DNA of 64,000 nucleotides, from assembly GCF_014844055.1 (NCBI RefSeq), contig NZ_CP062167.1:1069501-1133500 (forward strand), written 5' to 3'. The notes beneath the pieces are model-generated. The model saw only the letters and a program-made list of their open reading frames with translations, searched no databases and had not been told where the DNA came from. The stretch is from Aureimonas sp. OT7 (GTDB taxonomy: Bacteria; Pseudomonadota; Alphaproteobacteria; Rhizobiales; Rhizobiaceae). Positions 45,975 to 57,662 of the stretch are shown here, one piece after another. Position 1 is the first letter of the stretch. Each line of letters begins with the position of its first letter. A program made the translations under genes and the position numbers.

Positions 45975-46886
45975 ATGACTGGGGAGGGGCGTATCTTGAG
46001 CGTCTATCGTGCGGATGGAGCGGTCGGCAGGGGGTTCTCGGCATATCGGCTCCTGCCTGACAGGTTGCGCCGGTCAGGCCTGGCGTCCGCCGAACCGGTG
46101 CTTGGCCGCATCGGCGACCTGGAGGTTCGCGTCGCGGCATCCAGGACTGAGGTTCGGGCCGCGCAGGCCTTGCGCTACCAGGTCTTCTACAGCCAGGGCG
46201 GAGCGAAGCCTTCGGCGCTCCAGCGTGTGACGCGCCTCGACAAGGATGCGTTCGACCGCATCTGCGACCACCTGATCGTGCTGGACAAGAGCCTGCCCGG
46301 CAGCACCGCACAACAGATCGTCGGCACTTACCGCCTGCTCCGGCAGGAGAGGCTGCCCGTCGGCGGACGCTTCTATACCGAGCAGGAATTCGAGATCGGA
46401 TCGCTCGTCCGCCGCCACCCGCACAAACGCTTCCTGGAACTTGGCCGCTCTTGCGTCCTGAAGAATTATCGCGGCAAACGGACCGTGGAACTCTTGTGGC
46501 AGGGCATCTGGGCCTATGTGCTGCGCCATCGGATCGACGTCCTGTTCGGCTGCGCATCGCTGGCCGGAACGGACCTCGCCACCCTGGAGACCTCCCTGTC
46601 ATTCCTGCGCGAGAACGCGTCGGCACCCGACGAATGGCAGGTCAGTGCCCTGCCGCATCGGCACGTTGCGATGGGCGCCAGCCGCTGCGCAGACCCGCGC
46701 CGTGCGCTTGGCGGGCTGCCTCCGCTCCTGAAGGGGTATCTGAGGCTCGGGGGGTACATCGGGGACGGCGCAGTCGTCGACCGGCAGTTCGGCACGACCG
46801 ATGTGCTCGTCGTCCTGCCCGTTTCGCGTATCAGCGCACGCTATGTCAGCCATTACGGCGAGGATGCGGGCCGCTTCGCCGCCTAG
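45975..46886 (+). CDS. olsB: Ornithine N-acyltransferase-like GNAT protein (OlsB family)
   Basis: GNAT-fold acyltransferase that would transfer a 3-hydroxyacyl group from acyl carrier protein to ornithine, the first step to ornithine lipids. The recognisable core is VRAAQALRYQVFY, then LELGRSCVLKNYR and LLWQGIWAYVLRHRID, the OlsB-type acetyl/acyl transfer region. The start is uncertain: ATG 45942 and 45975 have poor ribosome sites, while TTG 45996 follows GGAGGGG and would give 296 residues. I use 45975. The OlsA partner is not adjacent; the plsC gene in this window could serve as the O-acyltransferase or be a standard PlsC. Its stop overlaps the convergent small gene by 4 bp. Confidence 0.83.
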   Translation: MTGEGRILSVYRADGAVGRGFSAYRLLPDRLRRSGLASAEPVLGRIGDLEVRVAASRTEVRAAQALRYQVFYSQGGAKPSALQRVTRLDKDAFDRICDHLIVLDKSLPGSTAQQIVGTYRLLRQERLPVGGRFYTEQEFEIGSLVRRHPHKRFLELGRSCVLKNYRGKRTVELLWQGIWAYVLRHRIDVLFGCASLAGTDLATLETSLSFLRENASAPDEWQVSALPHRHVAMGASRCADPRRALGGLPPLLKGYLRLGGYIGDGAVVDRQFGTTDVLVVLPVSRISARYVSHYGEDAGRFAA

Positions 46887-47158
46887 CCGATGCGGACGAT
46901 GGAGCGCGTGGTCATGTCCACCACGATGGGGCGGCCTTCATAGTAGAAGTAGCCGTAGACGCCATTGCCGCCTTCGGCCTGATGCACCTCCACGTTCTGC
47001 GGCACCGAGGCACCGACGGAGGGCGGCGAGGGAAGCCGGGCGTCTTCGGTCGGGTGCTGGAGGGCATAGTCGTAGATCGACGGGGCGGAGTCCTGCGCCA
47101 GCGCGGCGCCGGCAAGGCAAAAGAGGGCCACGACGGCGAAGCCGAGTTTGCGCATCAT
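46883..47158 (-). CDS. Small secreted DUF1236-like protein
   Basis: Predicted periplasmic protein of 91 residues. The start at 47158 is chosen because AAGGGA lies about eight bases upstream; an ATG at 47167 is also in frame. The signal peptide is MMRKLGFAVVALFCLAGAAL with cleavage near ALAQ. The mature part ends with VPQNVEVHQAEGGNGVYGYF and then YEGRPIVVDMTTRSIVRIG, the pattern of DUF1236 proteins common in Rhizobiales. Function unknown. It is convergent with the olsB-like gene and shares the four bases CTAG at both stop codons. Confidence 0.75.
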   Translation of the reverse strand: MMRKLGFAVVALFCLAGAALAQDSAPSIYDYALQHPTEDARLPSPPSVGASVPQNVEVHQAEGGNGVYGYFYYEGRPIVVDMTTRSIVRIG

Positions 47159-47363
47159 ACCAACCATCCCTTCGAACAGACCCTAAACTAGCATTCGCCG
47201 CTGAACGCTGCATGAACGCTTTCTGCTCATATCGTGCGTTTGCGCCCGGCTGCAAGAACCCGTCCGTTGATGTGGACGAGGCGCCGCCGCCGCTTCCCAC
47301 GCCGAGGCTCGGCGGATAGAAGTCCGGCATGAGGCAGAGCGCATTTTCACCCCGGACCTTGCG
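47159..47363. promoter_or_regulatory. Divergent spacer before mutS
   Basis: 205 bp lie between the small secreted protein gene and mutS. A short direct repeat GAACGCT occurs twice (around 47201 and 47212). No clear promoter or terminator was recognised. Confidence 0.25.
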
Positions 47364-50075
47364 ATGAGCGAAGCGGACACCGCCCCGACGCCCATGATGG
47401 CGCAGTACCTTGCCATCAAGGAGGCCAATCCGGACTGCCTCCTGTTCTACCGGATGGGCGATTTCTACGAGCTGTTCTTCGACGATGCGGTCAAGGCGGC
47501 CGCGGCGCTGGGAATCGCACTGACCAAGCGCGGCAAGCATCGGGGAGAGGATATCCCGATGGCCGGCGTTCCGGTGGTTTCATCCGAGGATTATCTGCAG
47601 CGCCTGATCGCCGAAGGCTTCAGGGTCGCGGTCTGCGAGCAGACCGAAGACCCGGCCGAGGCGAAGAAGCGCGGTTCCAAATCGGTCGTCGCAAGAGACG
47701 TCGTGCGGCTGGTCACGCCGGGCACCATCACCGAGGAAACCCTGCTGGAGCCGGGCCGCCCCAACTACCTTGCGGCCATCGCGCGGCTCGGGGGCAGCGG
47801 CGCCGGTGCCGAGTATGCCATCGCCTGGACGGATCTCTCGACCGGCCATTTCCGCATCGCCGGTACCGACCGGGACAGGCTTTCGACCGATATATCGGCG
47901 CTCGAGCCGAGCGAGCTGATCTATCCGGACCAACTTTCAGGCGAGCCCGAAATCGTGCCGCTGGTGCGCCGCCTGCAACGCGCTGCCCGGGCGGAGCCGT
48001 CGGTCCTGTTCGACGGCGCGACGGCCGGTGAGCGGTTGTGCCGCTTCTTCGGCGTGTCCACCCTGGCCGGGTTCGGCGCGTTTTCGCGGGCCGAGCTTTC
48101 GGCCGGCGCGGCGCTGGTATCCTATCTCGGCAAGACGCAGTTTTCGGCACGGCCGGCGCTCGAGCGTCCGCGCAAGGTGGTTCCCGGCTCGACCATGCTG
48201 ATCGATCCGGCAACCAGGGCCAGCCTGGAGTTGACGCGCACCCTGTCGGGCCGCAGGCAGGGTTCGCTTCTGGCAACCATCGACAGGACGCGGACGGGGG
48301 CGGGCGCCCGGCTTCTGGCGGCGCGCCTCGCCCAGCCCCTGACAGACCCTGCCGCCATCCGCGAGCGGCACGATTCCGTGGGGTTCTTCGTTGAGGAACC
48401 GGCCATCGCCACGGCGCTTCGGCTGACCATAAAGGGTGCGCCGGATCTGGAGCGCGCGCTGTCGCGCCTGTCGCTGGACCGGGCCGGCCCCCGCGACCTC
48501 GGCGCCGTGCTCCAGACGCTCGACCGGTTCCGCCAACTGCAGGACCTCATGGCAGGAGCGGTCTTGCCGGCCGAACTGGCCGCAGCCCTCGGCGCCATTG
48601 CCGCCGTACCGGCCGAGCTGGAGCGGCTGCTATGCACCCTTCTGGCCGACGAGCTGCCGCTGCAGAAGCGCGACGGCGGCTTCATCGCAAGCGGGGCGAT
48701 CGGGCCTCTGGACGATGCCCGCGCCCTTCGCGACGAGTCGCGCCAGTATATCGCCGCGCTGCAGGCCCGCTATATCGAGGAAACCGGCGTGCGGAGCCTG
48801 AAGGTCAAGCACAACAACGTGCTCGGCTACTTCATCGAGGTGCCGGAGGCGCAGGGCAAGTCGCTGCTCGGCTCCTATGCGGGCTTTACGCACCGGCAGA
48901 CCATGGCCAGCGCCATGCGCTTCGCGACGGTAGAGCTGGCCGATCTCGAGGCCCGTATCGTCGAGGCCGGGTCCACCGCACTCAAGCTGGAGCTCGAGGC
49001 GTTCGACCACCTGCGCGCGGCGGTGCTGGCCGACATGGCAGCCTTGCGGGCCGCTGCCGATGGCGTTGCGGTTCTGGACGTGTCGTCAGCCCTCGCCGAT
49101 CTTGCGCGCAGCGACGCCTGGGTGCGGCCCGAGGTGGACGATACCCTGTCCTTCTGCATCGAATGCGGCCGCCATCCGGTGGTGGAGGCGGCGCTCAAGG
49201 CCGCTGGCGGGGAGGCGTTCGTGGCCAATGATTGCGACCTGTCGCCACCCGCCGGGTCCGGTGGCAAGGGCGGCGCGATCTGGCTTCTGACGGGGCCGAA
49301 CATGGGCGGCAAGTCCACCTTCCTGCGGCAGAACGCGCTGATGGCCGTTCTGGCCCAGATGGGCGCCTTCGTGCCGGCCACCAAGGCGCGCATCGGCATC
49401 GTCGACCGCCTCTTCTCCCGCGTGGGGGCTTCCGACGACCTCGCGGAGGGTCGGTCCACCTTCATGGTCGAGATGGTGGAGACCGCCGCGATCCTGAACC
49501 AGGCGGGGCCGCGGACGCTGGTGATCCTGGACGAAATCGGGCGCGGTACGGCAACCTATGACGGGTTGTCCATCGCGTTTGCCGCGGTCGAGCACCTGCA
49601 TGAGGCCAATCGCTGTCGCGCGCTGTTCGCCACCCATTTCCACGAGCTGACGGCGCTTGCCGCGCGCCTCGGCCGGCTCAGCAACGCGACCATGCGCGTG
49701 AAGGAGTGGGAAGGGGAAGTGATCTTCCTGCACGAGGTGAAGCCGGGCGTCGCCGACCGCTCCTACGGCATCCAGGTGGCGCGGCTGGCGGGGCTTCCGG
49801 CGGCCGTCGTGGAGCGTGCGCGCCATGTGCTTTCAGAACTGGAGAAGGGTGAGCAAGGCGAGAAGCGCACTGCCTTCGTGGACGACCTGCCTCTGTTCTC
49901 CATGCTGTCGAAGCCCGCTCCCGTGGCGGTGCCACCGAGGGTGGAGCCGGTGCTGGAAGCCTTGAAGGCACTGGAACCGGACGCCATGACGCCGCGCCAG
50001 GCGATGGATGCCCTGTACGAGTTGAAGCGGCTGGAGCGCTCTGCGGCTTTGCCGCAGGGGAGAAAGGGGCTATAG
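47364..50075 (+). CDS. mutS: DNA mismatch repair protein MutS
   Basis: Recognises mismatches and recruits MutL. The N-terminal mismatch-binding domain has [18 protein letters not shown] with the Phe-x-Glu wedge motif. The connector, lever and clamp domains follow. The ATPase domain has Walker [10 protein letters not shown] (residues 644-652), Walker [18 protein letters not shown] and the ATFHFHEL-like ATHFHEL switch. Length 903 residues, usual for alphaproteobacteria. It starts a long co-directional run (mutS, glnD, murJ, trpS). The glnD gene follows at 30 bp. Confidence 0.97.
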   Translation: MSEADTAPTPMMAQYLAIKEANPDCLLFYRMGDFYELFFDDAVKAAAALGIALTKRGKHRGEDIPMAGVPVVSSEDYLQRLIAEGFRVAVCEQTEDPAEAKKRGSKSVVARDVVRLVTPGTITEETLLEPGRPNYLAAIARLGGSGAGAEYAIAWTDLSTGHFRIAGTDRDRLSTDISALEPSELIYPDQLSGEPEIVPLVRRLQRAARAEPSVLFDGATAGERLCRFFGVSTLAGFGAFSRAELSAGAALVSYLGKTQFSARPALERPRKVVPGSTMLIDPATRASLELTRTLSGRRQGSLLATIDRTRTGAGARLLAARLAQPLTDPAAIRERHDSVGFFVEEPAIATALRLTIKGAPDLERALSRLSLDRAGPRDLGAVLQTLDRFRQLQDLMAGAVLPAELAAALGAIAAVPAELERLLCTLLADELPLQKRDGGFIASGAIGPLDDARALRDESRQYIAALQARYIEETGVRSLKVKHNNVLGYFIEVPEAQGKSLLGSYAGFTHRQTMASAMRFATVELADLEARIVEAGSTALKLELEAFDHLRAAVLADMAALRAAADGVAVLDVSSALADLARSDAWVRPEVDDTLSFCIECGRHPVVEAALKAAGGEAFVANDCDLSPPAGSGGKGGAIWLLTGPNMGGKSTFLRQNALMAVLAQMGAFVPATKARIGIVDRLFSRVGASDDLAEGRSTFMVEMVETAAILNQAGPRTLVILDEIGRGTATYDGLSIAFAAVEHLHEANRCRALFATHFHELTALAARLGRLSNATMRVKEWEGEVIFLHEVKPGVADRSYGIQVARLAGLPAAVVERARHVLSELEKGEQGEKRTAFVDDLPLFSMLSKPAPVAVPPRVEPVLEALKALEPDAMTPRQAMDALYELKRLERSAALPQGRKGL

Positions 50076-50105
50076 CCGCGCCAGACCTATTTCAGACGGA
50101 TATCC

Positions 50106-52937
50106 ATGGCCTCTCACGATGCCCGACCCCGCCGCGGCGGAGCGCATGTCCAGGACCAGCTCCGCATCGCCGAGATCGTCGACGTCGCCCAGCTGACGGC
50201 GGACCTTGACAGGATCGGCGCGGCGCGCGGGGACAGTCGGCCGGCCCTGCTGCAGCGTTTGCGCCAGGCCAAGGACGAAGGGCGCGCGGAGGCCGAGCGC
50301 ATGCTCTTCGAGGACGGCAGCGGCCTGCTTTGCGCACAGCGCATCAGCGTGCTCCAGGACATCCTGATCCGCGCCATCAGCGAATTCGCGCTGGACCATG
50401 TCTTCGAGGCGCAGAACCTGTCCGCCGCGGAACGCGTAGCCGTGCTGGCGGTGGGCGGCTACGGGCGCGGCACGCTGGCGCCGGGCTCCGACATCGACCT
50501 TCTGTTCCTGCTGCCCTACAAGCAGACGGCGCTGGGCGAGCAGTGCGCCGAATACCTGCTCTACCTGTTGTGGGATCTCGGCTTCAAGGTCGGGCATGCC
50601 ACCCGATCGGTGGAAGAGTGCATCCGGCTGTCGCAAAGCGACTTCACCATCCGCACCGCGATCCTGGACCGGCGGCTGATCGTCGGCAACGCGGCGCTGT
50701 TCGACGAATTGTCGCAGCGCTACGACAAGGAGATCGTCGCCGGCACCAGCGCCGAGTTCATCGCGGCCAAGCTGGCCGAGCGCGATGCCCGCCACGCCCG
50801 CTCGGGCGATACGCGCTATCTGGTCGAGCCGAACGTCAAGGAAGGCAAGGGCGGCCTGCGCGACCTGAACACGCTGTTCTGGATCGCCAAGTATCACTAC
50901 GGCGTCGGCACCCCGGGCGAGCTGGTGACCGCCGGCGTCCTGTCGCGGCGCGAGGGACGCCTCTTCGACAAGGCGGAGGATTTCCTGTGGGCCGTCCGCT
51001 GCCACATGCATTTCCTGACCGGCAAGGCGGAGGAGCGCCTGTCCTTCGATATCCAGCCCGAAATCGCCGACCGCCTCGGCTACAGCACCCACCCCGGCCT
51101 GCGGGAGGTGGAGCGGTTCATGAAGCACTACTTCCTCATCGCCAAGGATGTCGGCGACCTGACGGGCATCCTCTGCGCCGCCCTGGAAGAGGAAAACGCC
51201 AAGCCACCCTCGGGCATGGTCCGACTGTTGGGCAGTCTGCGCGGCCGGTCCCGGTCGATCCCCGGAACGCTGGCCTTCCAGATCGACAATGGGCGCATAA
51301 ACGTCACCTCCCGGACCGTCTTCTCGGACGATCCGGTCAACCTGATCCGCATGTTTCGCCTGGCGGCGCGGCATGAACTGGACTACCACCCCGACGCTCT
51401 GAAACTGGTGCGCCGCTCGCTGCGCCTGATCGATGCGAAGCTGCGCGACAATGCCGAGGCCAACAGCCTTTTCATCGACGTCCTGACCGATCGCCACAAT
51501 CCCGAACTGCATCTGCGCCGCATGAGCGAGGCAGGTGTGCTGGGACGCTTCATCCCCGATTTCGGACGCATCGTCGCGATGATGCAGTTCAACATGTATC
51601 ACCACTACACGGTGGACGAGCATCTGTTGCGCTCCATCGACATCCTGTCGCGCATCGAGCGGGGCCTCTACCGGGACGAGCTGCCGCTGATCGCCGGCAT
51701 CATCGGTACGATCAAGGATCGCACGGCGCTCTACGTGGCGCTGCTGCTGCACGATATCGCCAAGGGCCGCCCGCAGGATCATTCCATCGCCGGAGCGGCG
51801 ATCGCGCGCCGCCTGTGCCCGCGCTTCGGGCTCGACGAACGCGAGACCGAACTGGTCGAGTGGCTGGTTCAGGAACACCTGACCATGTCCATGGTGGCCC
51901 AGCAGCGCGACCTCAACGACCGCAAGACGATCCTCGATTTCGCCGAGAAGGTGCAGTCTCTGGACAGGCTTCGCCTGCTCGTCATCTTGACCGTGTGCGA
52001 TATCCGCGCCGTGGGGCCGGGCGTATGGAACGGCTGGAAGGGCCAGTTGATCCGCACCCTCTATTGGGAGACCGAGCCGGTGTTGACGGGCGGCTTCACG
52101 CAGATGTCGCGGTCCAACCGGGTGGCGCTGGCGCGGAGCGAGCTGGAAGCGCGGCTTGCCGAATGGCCGGAGGCAGACCGCAAGGCAGCCCTGGAGAGCC
52201 ATTACGACAATTACTTCCTGACCGTGCCGCTGGAGGACCAGGTGCGGCTGGCCGAGTTCATCCGCGGGACGCAAAGCGCTTCGCTGGCCACCGACATCCG
52301 GACGGACCGCTTCCGCGGCATGACGGAAATCACCGTCATCGCTCCGGACCATCCGCGCCTCCTGTCCATCATCGCAGGCGGCTGCGCCGCCGCCGGGGCC
52401 AACATCGCGGATGCGCAGGTGTTCACCATGGTGGACGGGCGCGCCCTCGATATCGTCACGATCAGCCGCGCCTTCCCGGACGACGAGGATGAGTTGCGCC
52501 GTGCCGAGCGCGTCGTGCGCAATATCCGCGACCTTCTCGGCGGCAAGGAGGCCATGCCCACGATGCTGGCGCGCCGCCGCACGCGCGACCTCTCCACCTT
52601 CGCCGTGGCGCCGCAGGTGCGGATCGACAATGCCCTGTCCAACACGCTCACCGTCATCGAGGTCGAGGGGCTGGACCGGCCGGGATTGCTGAGCGACCTG
52701 ACGGGCGCGATCTCCGATCTCAACCTCGACATCCGCTCGGCCCACATCTCGACCTATGGCGAGAAGGCGGTCGACGTCTTCTATGTCACCGACCTGATCG
52801 GCATGAAGATCACCGGGGAAAACCGTATCGAGCGGATCGAAAGGCGGCTGGCCAGCGTGCTCGAAAGCGCCGAGGGAGAGTTGAGCTCGAGCACCGCAAG
52901 CCGCGAACCCTCGATGTCGGGACTGGGACGCGCGTGA
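50106..52937 (+). CDS. glnD: PII uridylyltransferase / uridylyl-removing enzyme
   Basis: Glutamine sensor that uridylylates PII proteins under nitrogen limitation and reverses this when glutamine is abundant. The nucleotidyltransferase domain has [19 protein letters not shown] (about residues 117-135). The HD domain with [15 protein letters not shown] (His549-Asp550) carries the removing activity. Two ACT domains follow at about 739-820 and 850-920 and bind glutamine. Length 943 residues. The murJ start codon overlaps its stop. It links to rpoN, ptsN and HPr elsewhere in the window through nitrogen control. Confidence 0.97.
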   Translation: MASHDARPRRGGAHVQDQLRIAEIVDVAQLTADLDRIGAARGDSRPALLQRLRQAKDEGRAEAERMLFEDGSGLLCAQRISVLQDILIRAISEFALDHVFEAQNLSAAERVAVLAVGGYGRGTLAPGSDIDLLFLLPYKQTALGEQCAEYLLYLLWDLGFKVGHATRSVEECIRLSQSDFTIRTAILDRRLIVGNAALFDELSQRYDKEIVAGTSAEFIAAKLAERDARHARSGDTRYLVEPNVKEGKGGLRDLNTLFWIAKYHYGVGTPGELVTAGVLSRREGRLFDKAEDFLWAVRCHMHFLTGKAEERLSFDIQPEIADRLGYSTHPGLREVERFMKHYFLIAKDVGDLTGILCAALEEENAKPPSGMVRLLGSLRGRSRSIPGTLAFQIDNGRINVTSRTVFSDDPVNLIRMFRLAARHELDYHPDALKLVRRSLRLIDAKLRDNAEANSLFIDVLTDRHNPELHLRRMSEAGVLGRFIPDFGRIVAMMQFNMYHHYTVDEHLLRSIDILSRIERGLYRDELPLIAGIIGTIKDRTALYVALLLHDIAKGRPQDHSIAGAAIARRLCPRFGLDERETELVEWLVQEHLTMSMVAQQRDLNDRKTILDFAEKVQSLDRLRLLVILTVCDIRAVGPGVWNGWKGQLIRTLYWETEPVLTGGFTQMSRSNRVALARSELEARLAEWPEADRKAALESHYDNYFLTVPLEDQVRLAEFIRGTQSASLATDIRTDRFRGMTEITVIAPDHPRLLSIIAGGCAAAGANIADAQVFTMVDGRALDIVTISRAFPDDEDELRRAERVVRNIRDLLGGKEAMPTMLARRRTRDLSTFAVAPQVRIDNALSNTLTVIEVEGLDRPGLLSDLTGAISDLNLDIRSAHISTYGEKAVDVFYVTDLIGMKITGENRIERIERRLASVLESAEGELSSSTASREPSMSGLGRA

Positions 52938-54547
52938 GCCTGGTATCCAAATTCGCGACTGTCGGCGGCGCAACGCTCGTATCGCGCATTTTCGGCTTCG
53001 CGCGGGAAATGATGATGGCGTCGGCGCTCGGCGTCGGGCCCGTGGCCGACGCCTTCAACCTGGCGTTTCGCTTCCCCAACCTGTTCCGCCGTTTCTTCGC
53101 CGAGGGTGCGCTGAACGCCGCTTTCGTGCCGCTGTTCTCTCGCGCGCTGGAGGAGGAGGGCGAGGCCGGTGCACGGCGCTTCGCCACGGAGATTTTCTCC
53201 TCGCTGACGCTGGTGCTGTTTACGCTGACCATACCGGCCATCGTCTTCATGCCGTTCCTGGTGCGCACCATCATCGCACCCGGCCTCAACCTGTGCATCG
53301 ATGAGGCGGCGGCCGCGCAGGCGCTGAGCTGCGCCGACCGGTTCGACATAACCGTCGCCTTCTCGCGCATCATGTTTCCCTACCTGGCCTCCATGTCGCT
53401 CGTGGCCATGGTGAGCGGCATCCTGAACGCCTATCGCCGGTTCTTCGCAGCGGCGGCGGCGCCGGCGCTGCTGAACGTCTTCCTGATCGCCGTTCTCGGC
53501 TGGTCGCTCTGGACCGGACAGACCACGCGAACACTCGGCTTTGCCATGAGCTGGGGCGTTTTGGCCGCCGGCGTCGCGCAATTCGTGATGGTGGCCGTCG
53601 CCATGCGCATGGCCGGCTTCTCGATCGCGCTGCAACGCCCGCGCTGGACGCCGGGGCTGAAGCGGCTCCTGGTGCTGGCGGGGCCGGCGGCGCTGATCGG
53701 CGGCATCACGCAGATCAACCTCTTCGTCGGGCAGGCCGTCGCGTCCTTCAAACCGGGCGCGGTGTCCATTCTCACCTATGCCGACCGCCCCTACCAGTTG
53801 CCGCTCGGCATGGTCGGCGTGGCCATCGGCGTCGTGCTGTTGCCGGAGCTGTCGCGCGCCTTGAAGGGCGGGCGCCTCGCCGAGGCCCAGCACACGCAGA
53901 ACCGCAGCCTGGAGTTCGCGCTGTTCCTGACACTCCCGGCAGCCGTCGCCCTGTTCATCATTCCAGAGCCGATCGTCCGTGTCATCTACGAGCGCGGTGC
54001 CTTCGGCCCGGATACGACGGCGGCGGTGGCCGCCGTCCTCGGCATCTATGCGTTGGGCCTGCCGGCCTTCGTGATGATCCGCGTGTTCACGCCCGGCTAT
54101 TTCGCCCGGGAGGATACGCGACGCCCGATGCTGGTGACGGTGGCGTCCGCCGTCGCCAACACGGTGCTGTCCGTCGGCCTTTTCTTCGTGATGGAAGAGA
54201 AGGGCATAGCGCTCGCCACGACGCTGGCCGGATGGCTGAACGCCCTTCTGCTGTTTCATGGCCTGTATGCACGCGGCCTCTGGGCCGTCGACGGACCATT
54301 GGTGCGCCGATGCCTGATGCTGCTGGTCTGCGCCCTTGCCATGGGCGGCCTCTTGATATTCGCGATGCCCCTGCTGGACGGATGGATCATGCCGTCGGCC
54401 GGGCTGCACCGGCAGCTGGCCGGCATTGGCGTCCTGGTGTTGATCGCCATGGCGGCCTATTTCGCGTTGTGCCTTCTGACCGGGGGTGCCGATCGGCAGA
54501 CGGTGGGCCGGCTGCAGCGGCTCAGGCGGCCACGTCGCGGCGCTTGA
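52934..54547 (+). CDS. murJ: Lipid II flippase MurJ (MviN)
   Basis: Inner-membrane flippase (MOP superfamily, about 14 helices) that moves lipid II outward for peptidoglycan synthesis. The start is GTG, overlapping the glnD stop (GTGA). The N-terminus [20 protein letters not shown] and the following [19 protein letters not shown] are diagnostic; the conserved arginines of the cavity are in [10 protein letters not shown] and [11 protein letters not shown]. Length 537 residues. glnD-murJ-trpS is a conserved order in Rhizobiales. Confidence 0.96.
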   Translation: MSLVSKFATVGGATLVSRIFGFAREMMMASALGVGPVADAFNLAFRFPNLFRRFFAEGALNAAFVPLFSRALEEEGEAGARRFATEIFSSLTLVLFTLTIPAIVFMPFLVRTIIAPGLNLCIDEAAAAQALSCADRFDITVAFSRIMFPYLASMSLVAMVSGILNAYRRFFAAAAAPALLNVFLIAVLGWSLWTGQTTRTLGFAMSWGVLAAGVAQFVMVAVAMRMAGFSIALQRPRWTPGLKRLLVLAGPAALIGGITQINLFVGQAVASFKPGAVSILTYADRPYQLPLGMVGVAIGVVLLPELSRALKGGRLAEAQHTQNRSLEFALFLTLPAAVALFIIPEPIVRVIYERGAFGPDTTAAVAAVLGIYALGLPAFVMIRVFTPGYFAREDTRRPMLVTVASAVANTVLSVGLFFVMEEKGIALATTLAGWLNALLLFHGLYARGLWAVDGPLVRRCLMLLVCALAMGGLLIFAMPLLDGWIMPSAGLHRQLAGIGVLVLIAMAAYFALCLLTGGADRQTVGRLQRLRRPRRGA

Positions 54548-54599
54548 TCGCGGCGGCGCGGCGATCCATAAGACGCCCGTCACGAAAGGACGAAGCGTC

Positions 54600-55667
54600 A
54601 TGGCGGAATTCACGCAGCGGGTATTTTCAGGCGTCCAGCCGAGCGGCAATCTGCATCTGGGCAACTATCTGGGCGCGGTCCGCCGGTGGGTGGAGCTGCA
54701 GGACAGGTATCCGTGCATCTTCTGCGTCGTCGACCTGCATGCGATCACCGTCTACCAGGAGCCGAAGGCACTGGAACACGCCACCCGCGAAGTGGCCGCC
54801 GCCTACATCGCCGCCGGCATCGACGCGAAGAAGCACATCGTCTTCAACCAGAGCCGCGTGCCGGAGCACGCCGAGCTGGCATGGCTGTTCAACTGCGTCG
54901 TTCGCCTTGGCTGGCTGAACCGCATGACGCAGTTCAAGGACAAGGCGGGCAAGGACAGGGAGGCGGCCTCGGCCGGGCTCTACGTCTACCCGTCGCTGAT
55001 GGCGGCCGATATCCTCGCCTATCGCGCCACGCACGTGCCGGTCGGCGAAGACCAGAAGCAGCATTTGGAACTGACGCGCGACATCGCCGCCAAGTTCAAC
55101 CACGACTATGCCGAACGCATCGCCGAGCGCGGTGTCGGCGTGCCGACGACGATCGGCGAGGAGACCGTGGATGCCTGGTTTCCGCTGACGGAACCGTTGA
55201 TCGACGGTCCGGCGACGCGCGTGATGAGCCTGCGCGACGGCACCAAGAAGATGTCTAAATCCGACCCTTCCGACCTGTCGCGCATCAACCTGACCGACGA
55301 CGCGGAGCAGATTTCCCGTAAGATCCGCAAGGCCAAGACCGATCCGGACGGCCTTCCCTCCGAGCTCGCCGGGCTGGCCGGCCGGCCCGAGGCCGACAAC
55401 CTGGTGGGCATCTATGCGGCCCTGGCCGGCAAGGGCCGGCAGGACGTGCTGGCCGAGTTCGGCGGCCGCCAGTTTTCCGAGTTCAAGCCGGTGCTGGCCG
55501 ACCTTGCGGTGGAGGTGCTGTCGCCGATCTCGGCCCGTATGCGCGAGCTTCTGGCCGATCCGGCCGGTATCGACGCGACCCTGCGGGATGGTGCCGGCCG
55601 CGCCCGCGAGATCGCAACCGCCACGATCGCCGAGACGAAGGCGATCATGGGGCTGATCGACAATTGA
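54600..55667 (+). CDS. trpS: Tryptophanyl-tRNA synthetase
   Basis: Class I aminoacyl-tRNA synthetase charging tRNA-Trp. The start [20 protein letters not shown] has AAGGA upstream; the longer open frame is discarded. The HIGH-type motif is [10 protein letters not shown] (residues 16-25) and the KMSKS loop MSKSDPSD begins at Met218. Length 355 residues, normal. The mRNA probably continues from murJ (52-bp gap). No second trpS-like gene is present in the window. Confidence 0.97.
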   Translation: MAEFTQRVFSGVQPSGNLHLGNYLGAVRRWVELQDRYPCIFCVVDLHAITVYQEPKALEHATREVAAAYIAAGIDAKKHIVFNQSRVPEHAELAWLFNCVVRLGWLNRMTQFKDKAGKDREAASAGLYVYPSLMAADILAYRATHVPVGEDQKQHLELTRDIAAKFNHDYAERIAERGVGVPTTIGEETVDAWFPLTEPLIDGPATRVMSLRDGTKKMSKSDPSDLSRINLTDDAEQISRKIRKAKTDPDGLPSELAGLAGRPEADNLVGIYAALAGKGRQDVLAEFGGRQFSEFKPVLADLAVEVLSPISARMRELLADPAGIDATLRDGAGRAREIATATIAETKAIMGLIDN

Positions 55668-55724
55668 CATGAACAGCGCGGCTGCCCGCTTGCGGGCGGC
55701 CGCTGCGACTGCCATTTTGCCGCC

Positions 55725-56216
55725 ATGGTTTCAAAACGCATCGGCCGCCACGAAGGCGGCAAACGAAAATTCCTGGCCGTCATCGACGAGACGCCCGAAT
55801 GCACCAGGGCGGCGTCCTATGCCGCGCGGCGCGCCAAGGCCAGCGGCGGCGGCGCGGTCTTCCTCTATGTCATCGAGCAGGACGAGTTCCAGCACTGGGC
55901 CGGGGTCGAGAAGATCATGCGGGCGGAGGCTCAGGCCGAGGCGGATTCGCGCCTGTCGCGCATTGCCGAAACCCTGCGCGCCGAAGTCGGCATCGAGCCG
56001 GAACTCGTCGTGCGCGAAGGCAAGAAGGAAGAAGAAATCCACAAGCTGATCGAGGCCGACCGCGAGATCGCCATCCTGGTGCTGGCGACCAGCCAGGGGA
56101 ACGAGGGCCCGGGCCCGCTCGTCTCCGCCGTCGCCGGGCGGTCGGGTGGCTTCGCCATCCCCGTGACGATCGTACCGGGCGCCCTGACCGAGGAAGAGAT
56201 CGAAAGCCTCTCCTGA
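55725..56216 (+). CDS. Universal stress protein (UspA) family protein
   Basis: Single UspA-fold domain of 163 residues. The N-terminal strand KFLAVIDETPECTRAASYAA and the second strand AVFLYVIEQDEFQHWAGVEK fit the family. The ATP-binding G-2x-G-9x-G(S/T) signature is only partly present (residues around LATSQGNEGPGPLVSAVAG), so nucleotide binding is uncertain. A basic N-terminal tail of about 14 residues precedes the fold. The gene sits between trpS and nfuA, the standard position in this order. Biological role not defined. Confidence 0.88.
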   Translation: MVSKRIGRHEGGKRKFLAVIDETPECTRAASYAARRAKASGGGAVFLYVIEQDEFQHWAGVEKIMRAEAQAEADSRLSRIAETLRAEVGIEPELVVREGKKEEEIHKLIEADREIAILVLATSQGNEGPGPLVSAVAGRSGGFAIPVTIVPGALTEEEIESLS

Positions 56217-56291
56217 CCGTGCCGGTTGCGCACTGTTGCCACCGGACTTACATGATGTTCACACATTTCCGACGACAAAGGCCCTGAAGCC

Positions 56292-56870
56292 ATGTTCATC
56301 CAGACCGAAACGACACCGAACCCGCAGACGCTGAAGTTCCTGCCAGGTCGTGTGGTGCTGGAACAGGGCACCGCTGAATTTCTCGACGCCGAAGACGCAG
56401 CTCGCCGCTCGCCGCTGGCCGCGCGCCTGTTGGGTATCGACGGCGTGACCGGCGTCTTCTTCGGATTCGACTTCATCACCGTCACCCGCGACGACACGGC
56501 ATGGCAGCATCTGAAGCCGGCGATCCTGGCCGGCATCATGGAGCATTTCATGTCGAACCAGTCCGTCATGGCGGACGATGCCGGCCATGCGCCCTCCGGC
56601 TCGGATGCCGGCGAAGAGTTCTACGAGCCGGGCGACGAGTCGGTCGTGGCGACCATCAAGGAACTGATCGAGACCCGCGTGCGGCCTGCCGTGGCGCAGG
56701 ATGGCGGCGATATCACCTTCAAGGGATTCCGCGAAGGAACCGTGTTCCTCAACATGCGCGGGGCCTGCGCCGGCTGTCCGTCGTCCACGGCGACGCTGAA
56801 GCACGGTATCGAAAACCTGCTGCGCCACTTCGTGCCCGAGGTCGAGGCTGTCGAAGCCGTGGCCGCCTGA
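56292..56870 (+). CDS. NfuA/NifU-like Fe-S cluster carrier
   Basis: Iron-sulfur cluster scaffold or carrier protein of 192 residues. The N-terminal Nfu_N domain starts with MFIQTETTPNPQTLKFLPG. The C-terminal NifU domain carries the cluster-binding CxxC (Cys159, Cys162) in MRGACAGCPSSTATLK. A Gly/Asp-rich linker separates them. This architecture matches mitochondrial and alphaproteobacterial NFU1 proteins. It is likely to supply [4Fe-4S] clusters to enzymes such as MiaB, which is encoded in the same gene run. Confidence 0.93.
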   Translation: MFIQTETTPNPQTLKFLPGRVVLEQGTAEFLDAEDAARRSPLAARLLGIDGVTGVFFGFDFITVTRDDTAWQHLKPAILAGIMEHFMSNQSVMADDAGHAPSGSDAGEEFYEPGDESVVATIKELIETRVRPAVAQDGGDITFKGFREGTVFLNMRGACAGCPSSTATLKHGIENLLRHFVPEVEAVEAVAA

Positions 56871-56888
56871 CGCGAACCCGCAGCTCTG

Positions 56889-57617
56889 ATGACTGCCGTG
56901 AGCCGCGACTCATCGTACGATAATCGCTACTGCCTCCTCCTCGACACCGCCGCGGCCCGTTCCGCGGCGGCGGTCTATGACATGCAGGCCATGCAGATCG
57001 TGTCCTGCGTCGACAGCCTGATCGGCAAGGGCCACGCGGAACTGCTGCTCGACCAGGTCGCCGAGGCTCTGGTCGGGGCCGGTATCGTCATGCGCGACCT
57101 GTCGCGGATCGGCGTCACCGTCGGGCCCGGATCGTTCACGGGGCTCAGGGTGGGCATCTCCGCCGCGCGCGGCCTGGCGTTGGCGCTCGATATAGAGGCG
57201 GTCGGGGTCGGGACTCTCGAAGCCCTGGCTTTTCCCTGGCTGCGGCAGGGAGGGCCGGTGCTGGCCGTGCAGGATGCGCGGCGCGGCGAAGTCTTCGCGG
57301 CCCTGTACGACGCCGACGGCGGCGTGATGGCCCCCGCCGCGGCGCTGTCGCCGGCGGCGGCCGCTTCCCTCGTGCCGCAGGACGGTCGGCTGCTGCATAT
57401 CACGGGTTCCGGTGCGGAACTCGTCGGGCCTCTGATCGCCGGCGGTTTCAAGCAGCTTCACGATTACGAGGGCTTTCCGCAGGTGGCCGCGATCGGGGCC
57501 ATCGCGGCGACGCGGCAGCCGGGAGAGCCGGTGCGACCGCTGTATCTGCGCGGGGCGGATGCCAAGCCGCAGGCCCCGGTTGCCGGAATCAGCCGAACGG
57601 GGCTTCCATCCGCCTGA
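56889..57617 (+). CDS. tsaB: tRNA threonylcarbamoyladenosine biosynthesis protein TsaB
   Basis: Scaffold partner of TsaD in forming the t6A37 modification of ANN-decoding tRNAs. The ASKHA-type fold is shown by LLLDTAAARSAAAVYD at the N-terminus and VTVGPGSFTGLRVGISAARG in the core. The metal- and ATP-site residues of TsaD are absent, as expected for TsaB. Length 242 residues. It is followed by rimI, a conserved pair. The start at 56889 lies 18 bp after nfuA. Confidence 0.93.
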   Translation: MTAVSRDSSYDNRYCLLLDTAAARSAAAVYDMQAMQIVSCVDSLIGKGHAELLLDQVAEALVGAGIVMRDLSRIGVTVGPGSFTGLRVGISAARGLALALDIEAVGVGTLEALAFPWLRQGGPVLAVQDARRGEVFAALYDADGGVMAPAAALSPAAAASLVPQDGRLLHITGSGAELVGPLIAGGFKQLHDYEGFPQVAAIGAIAATRQPGEPVRPLYLRGADAKPQAPVAGISRTGLPSA

Positions 57618-57662
57618 ATCGGCTTCTACAGGATGTCCGAAGGGATATCCCGAGGGGCACGC

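Noticed and set aside
50070..52973. 967-codon open frame antisense to glnD
   Set aside because: Shadow of glnD; the composition is Arg/Gln/His-rich nonsense without conserved motifs.
52781..54664. 627-codon open frame antisense to murJ
   Set aside because: Shadow of murJ; the His/Gln/Arg-rich translation lacks any membrane or enzyme pattern.
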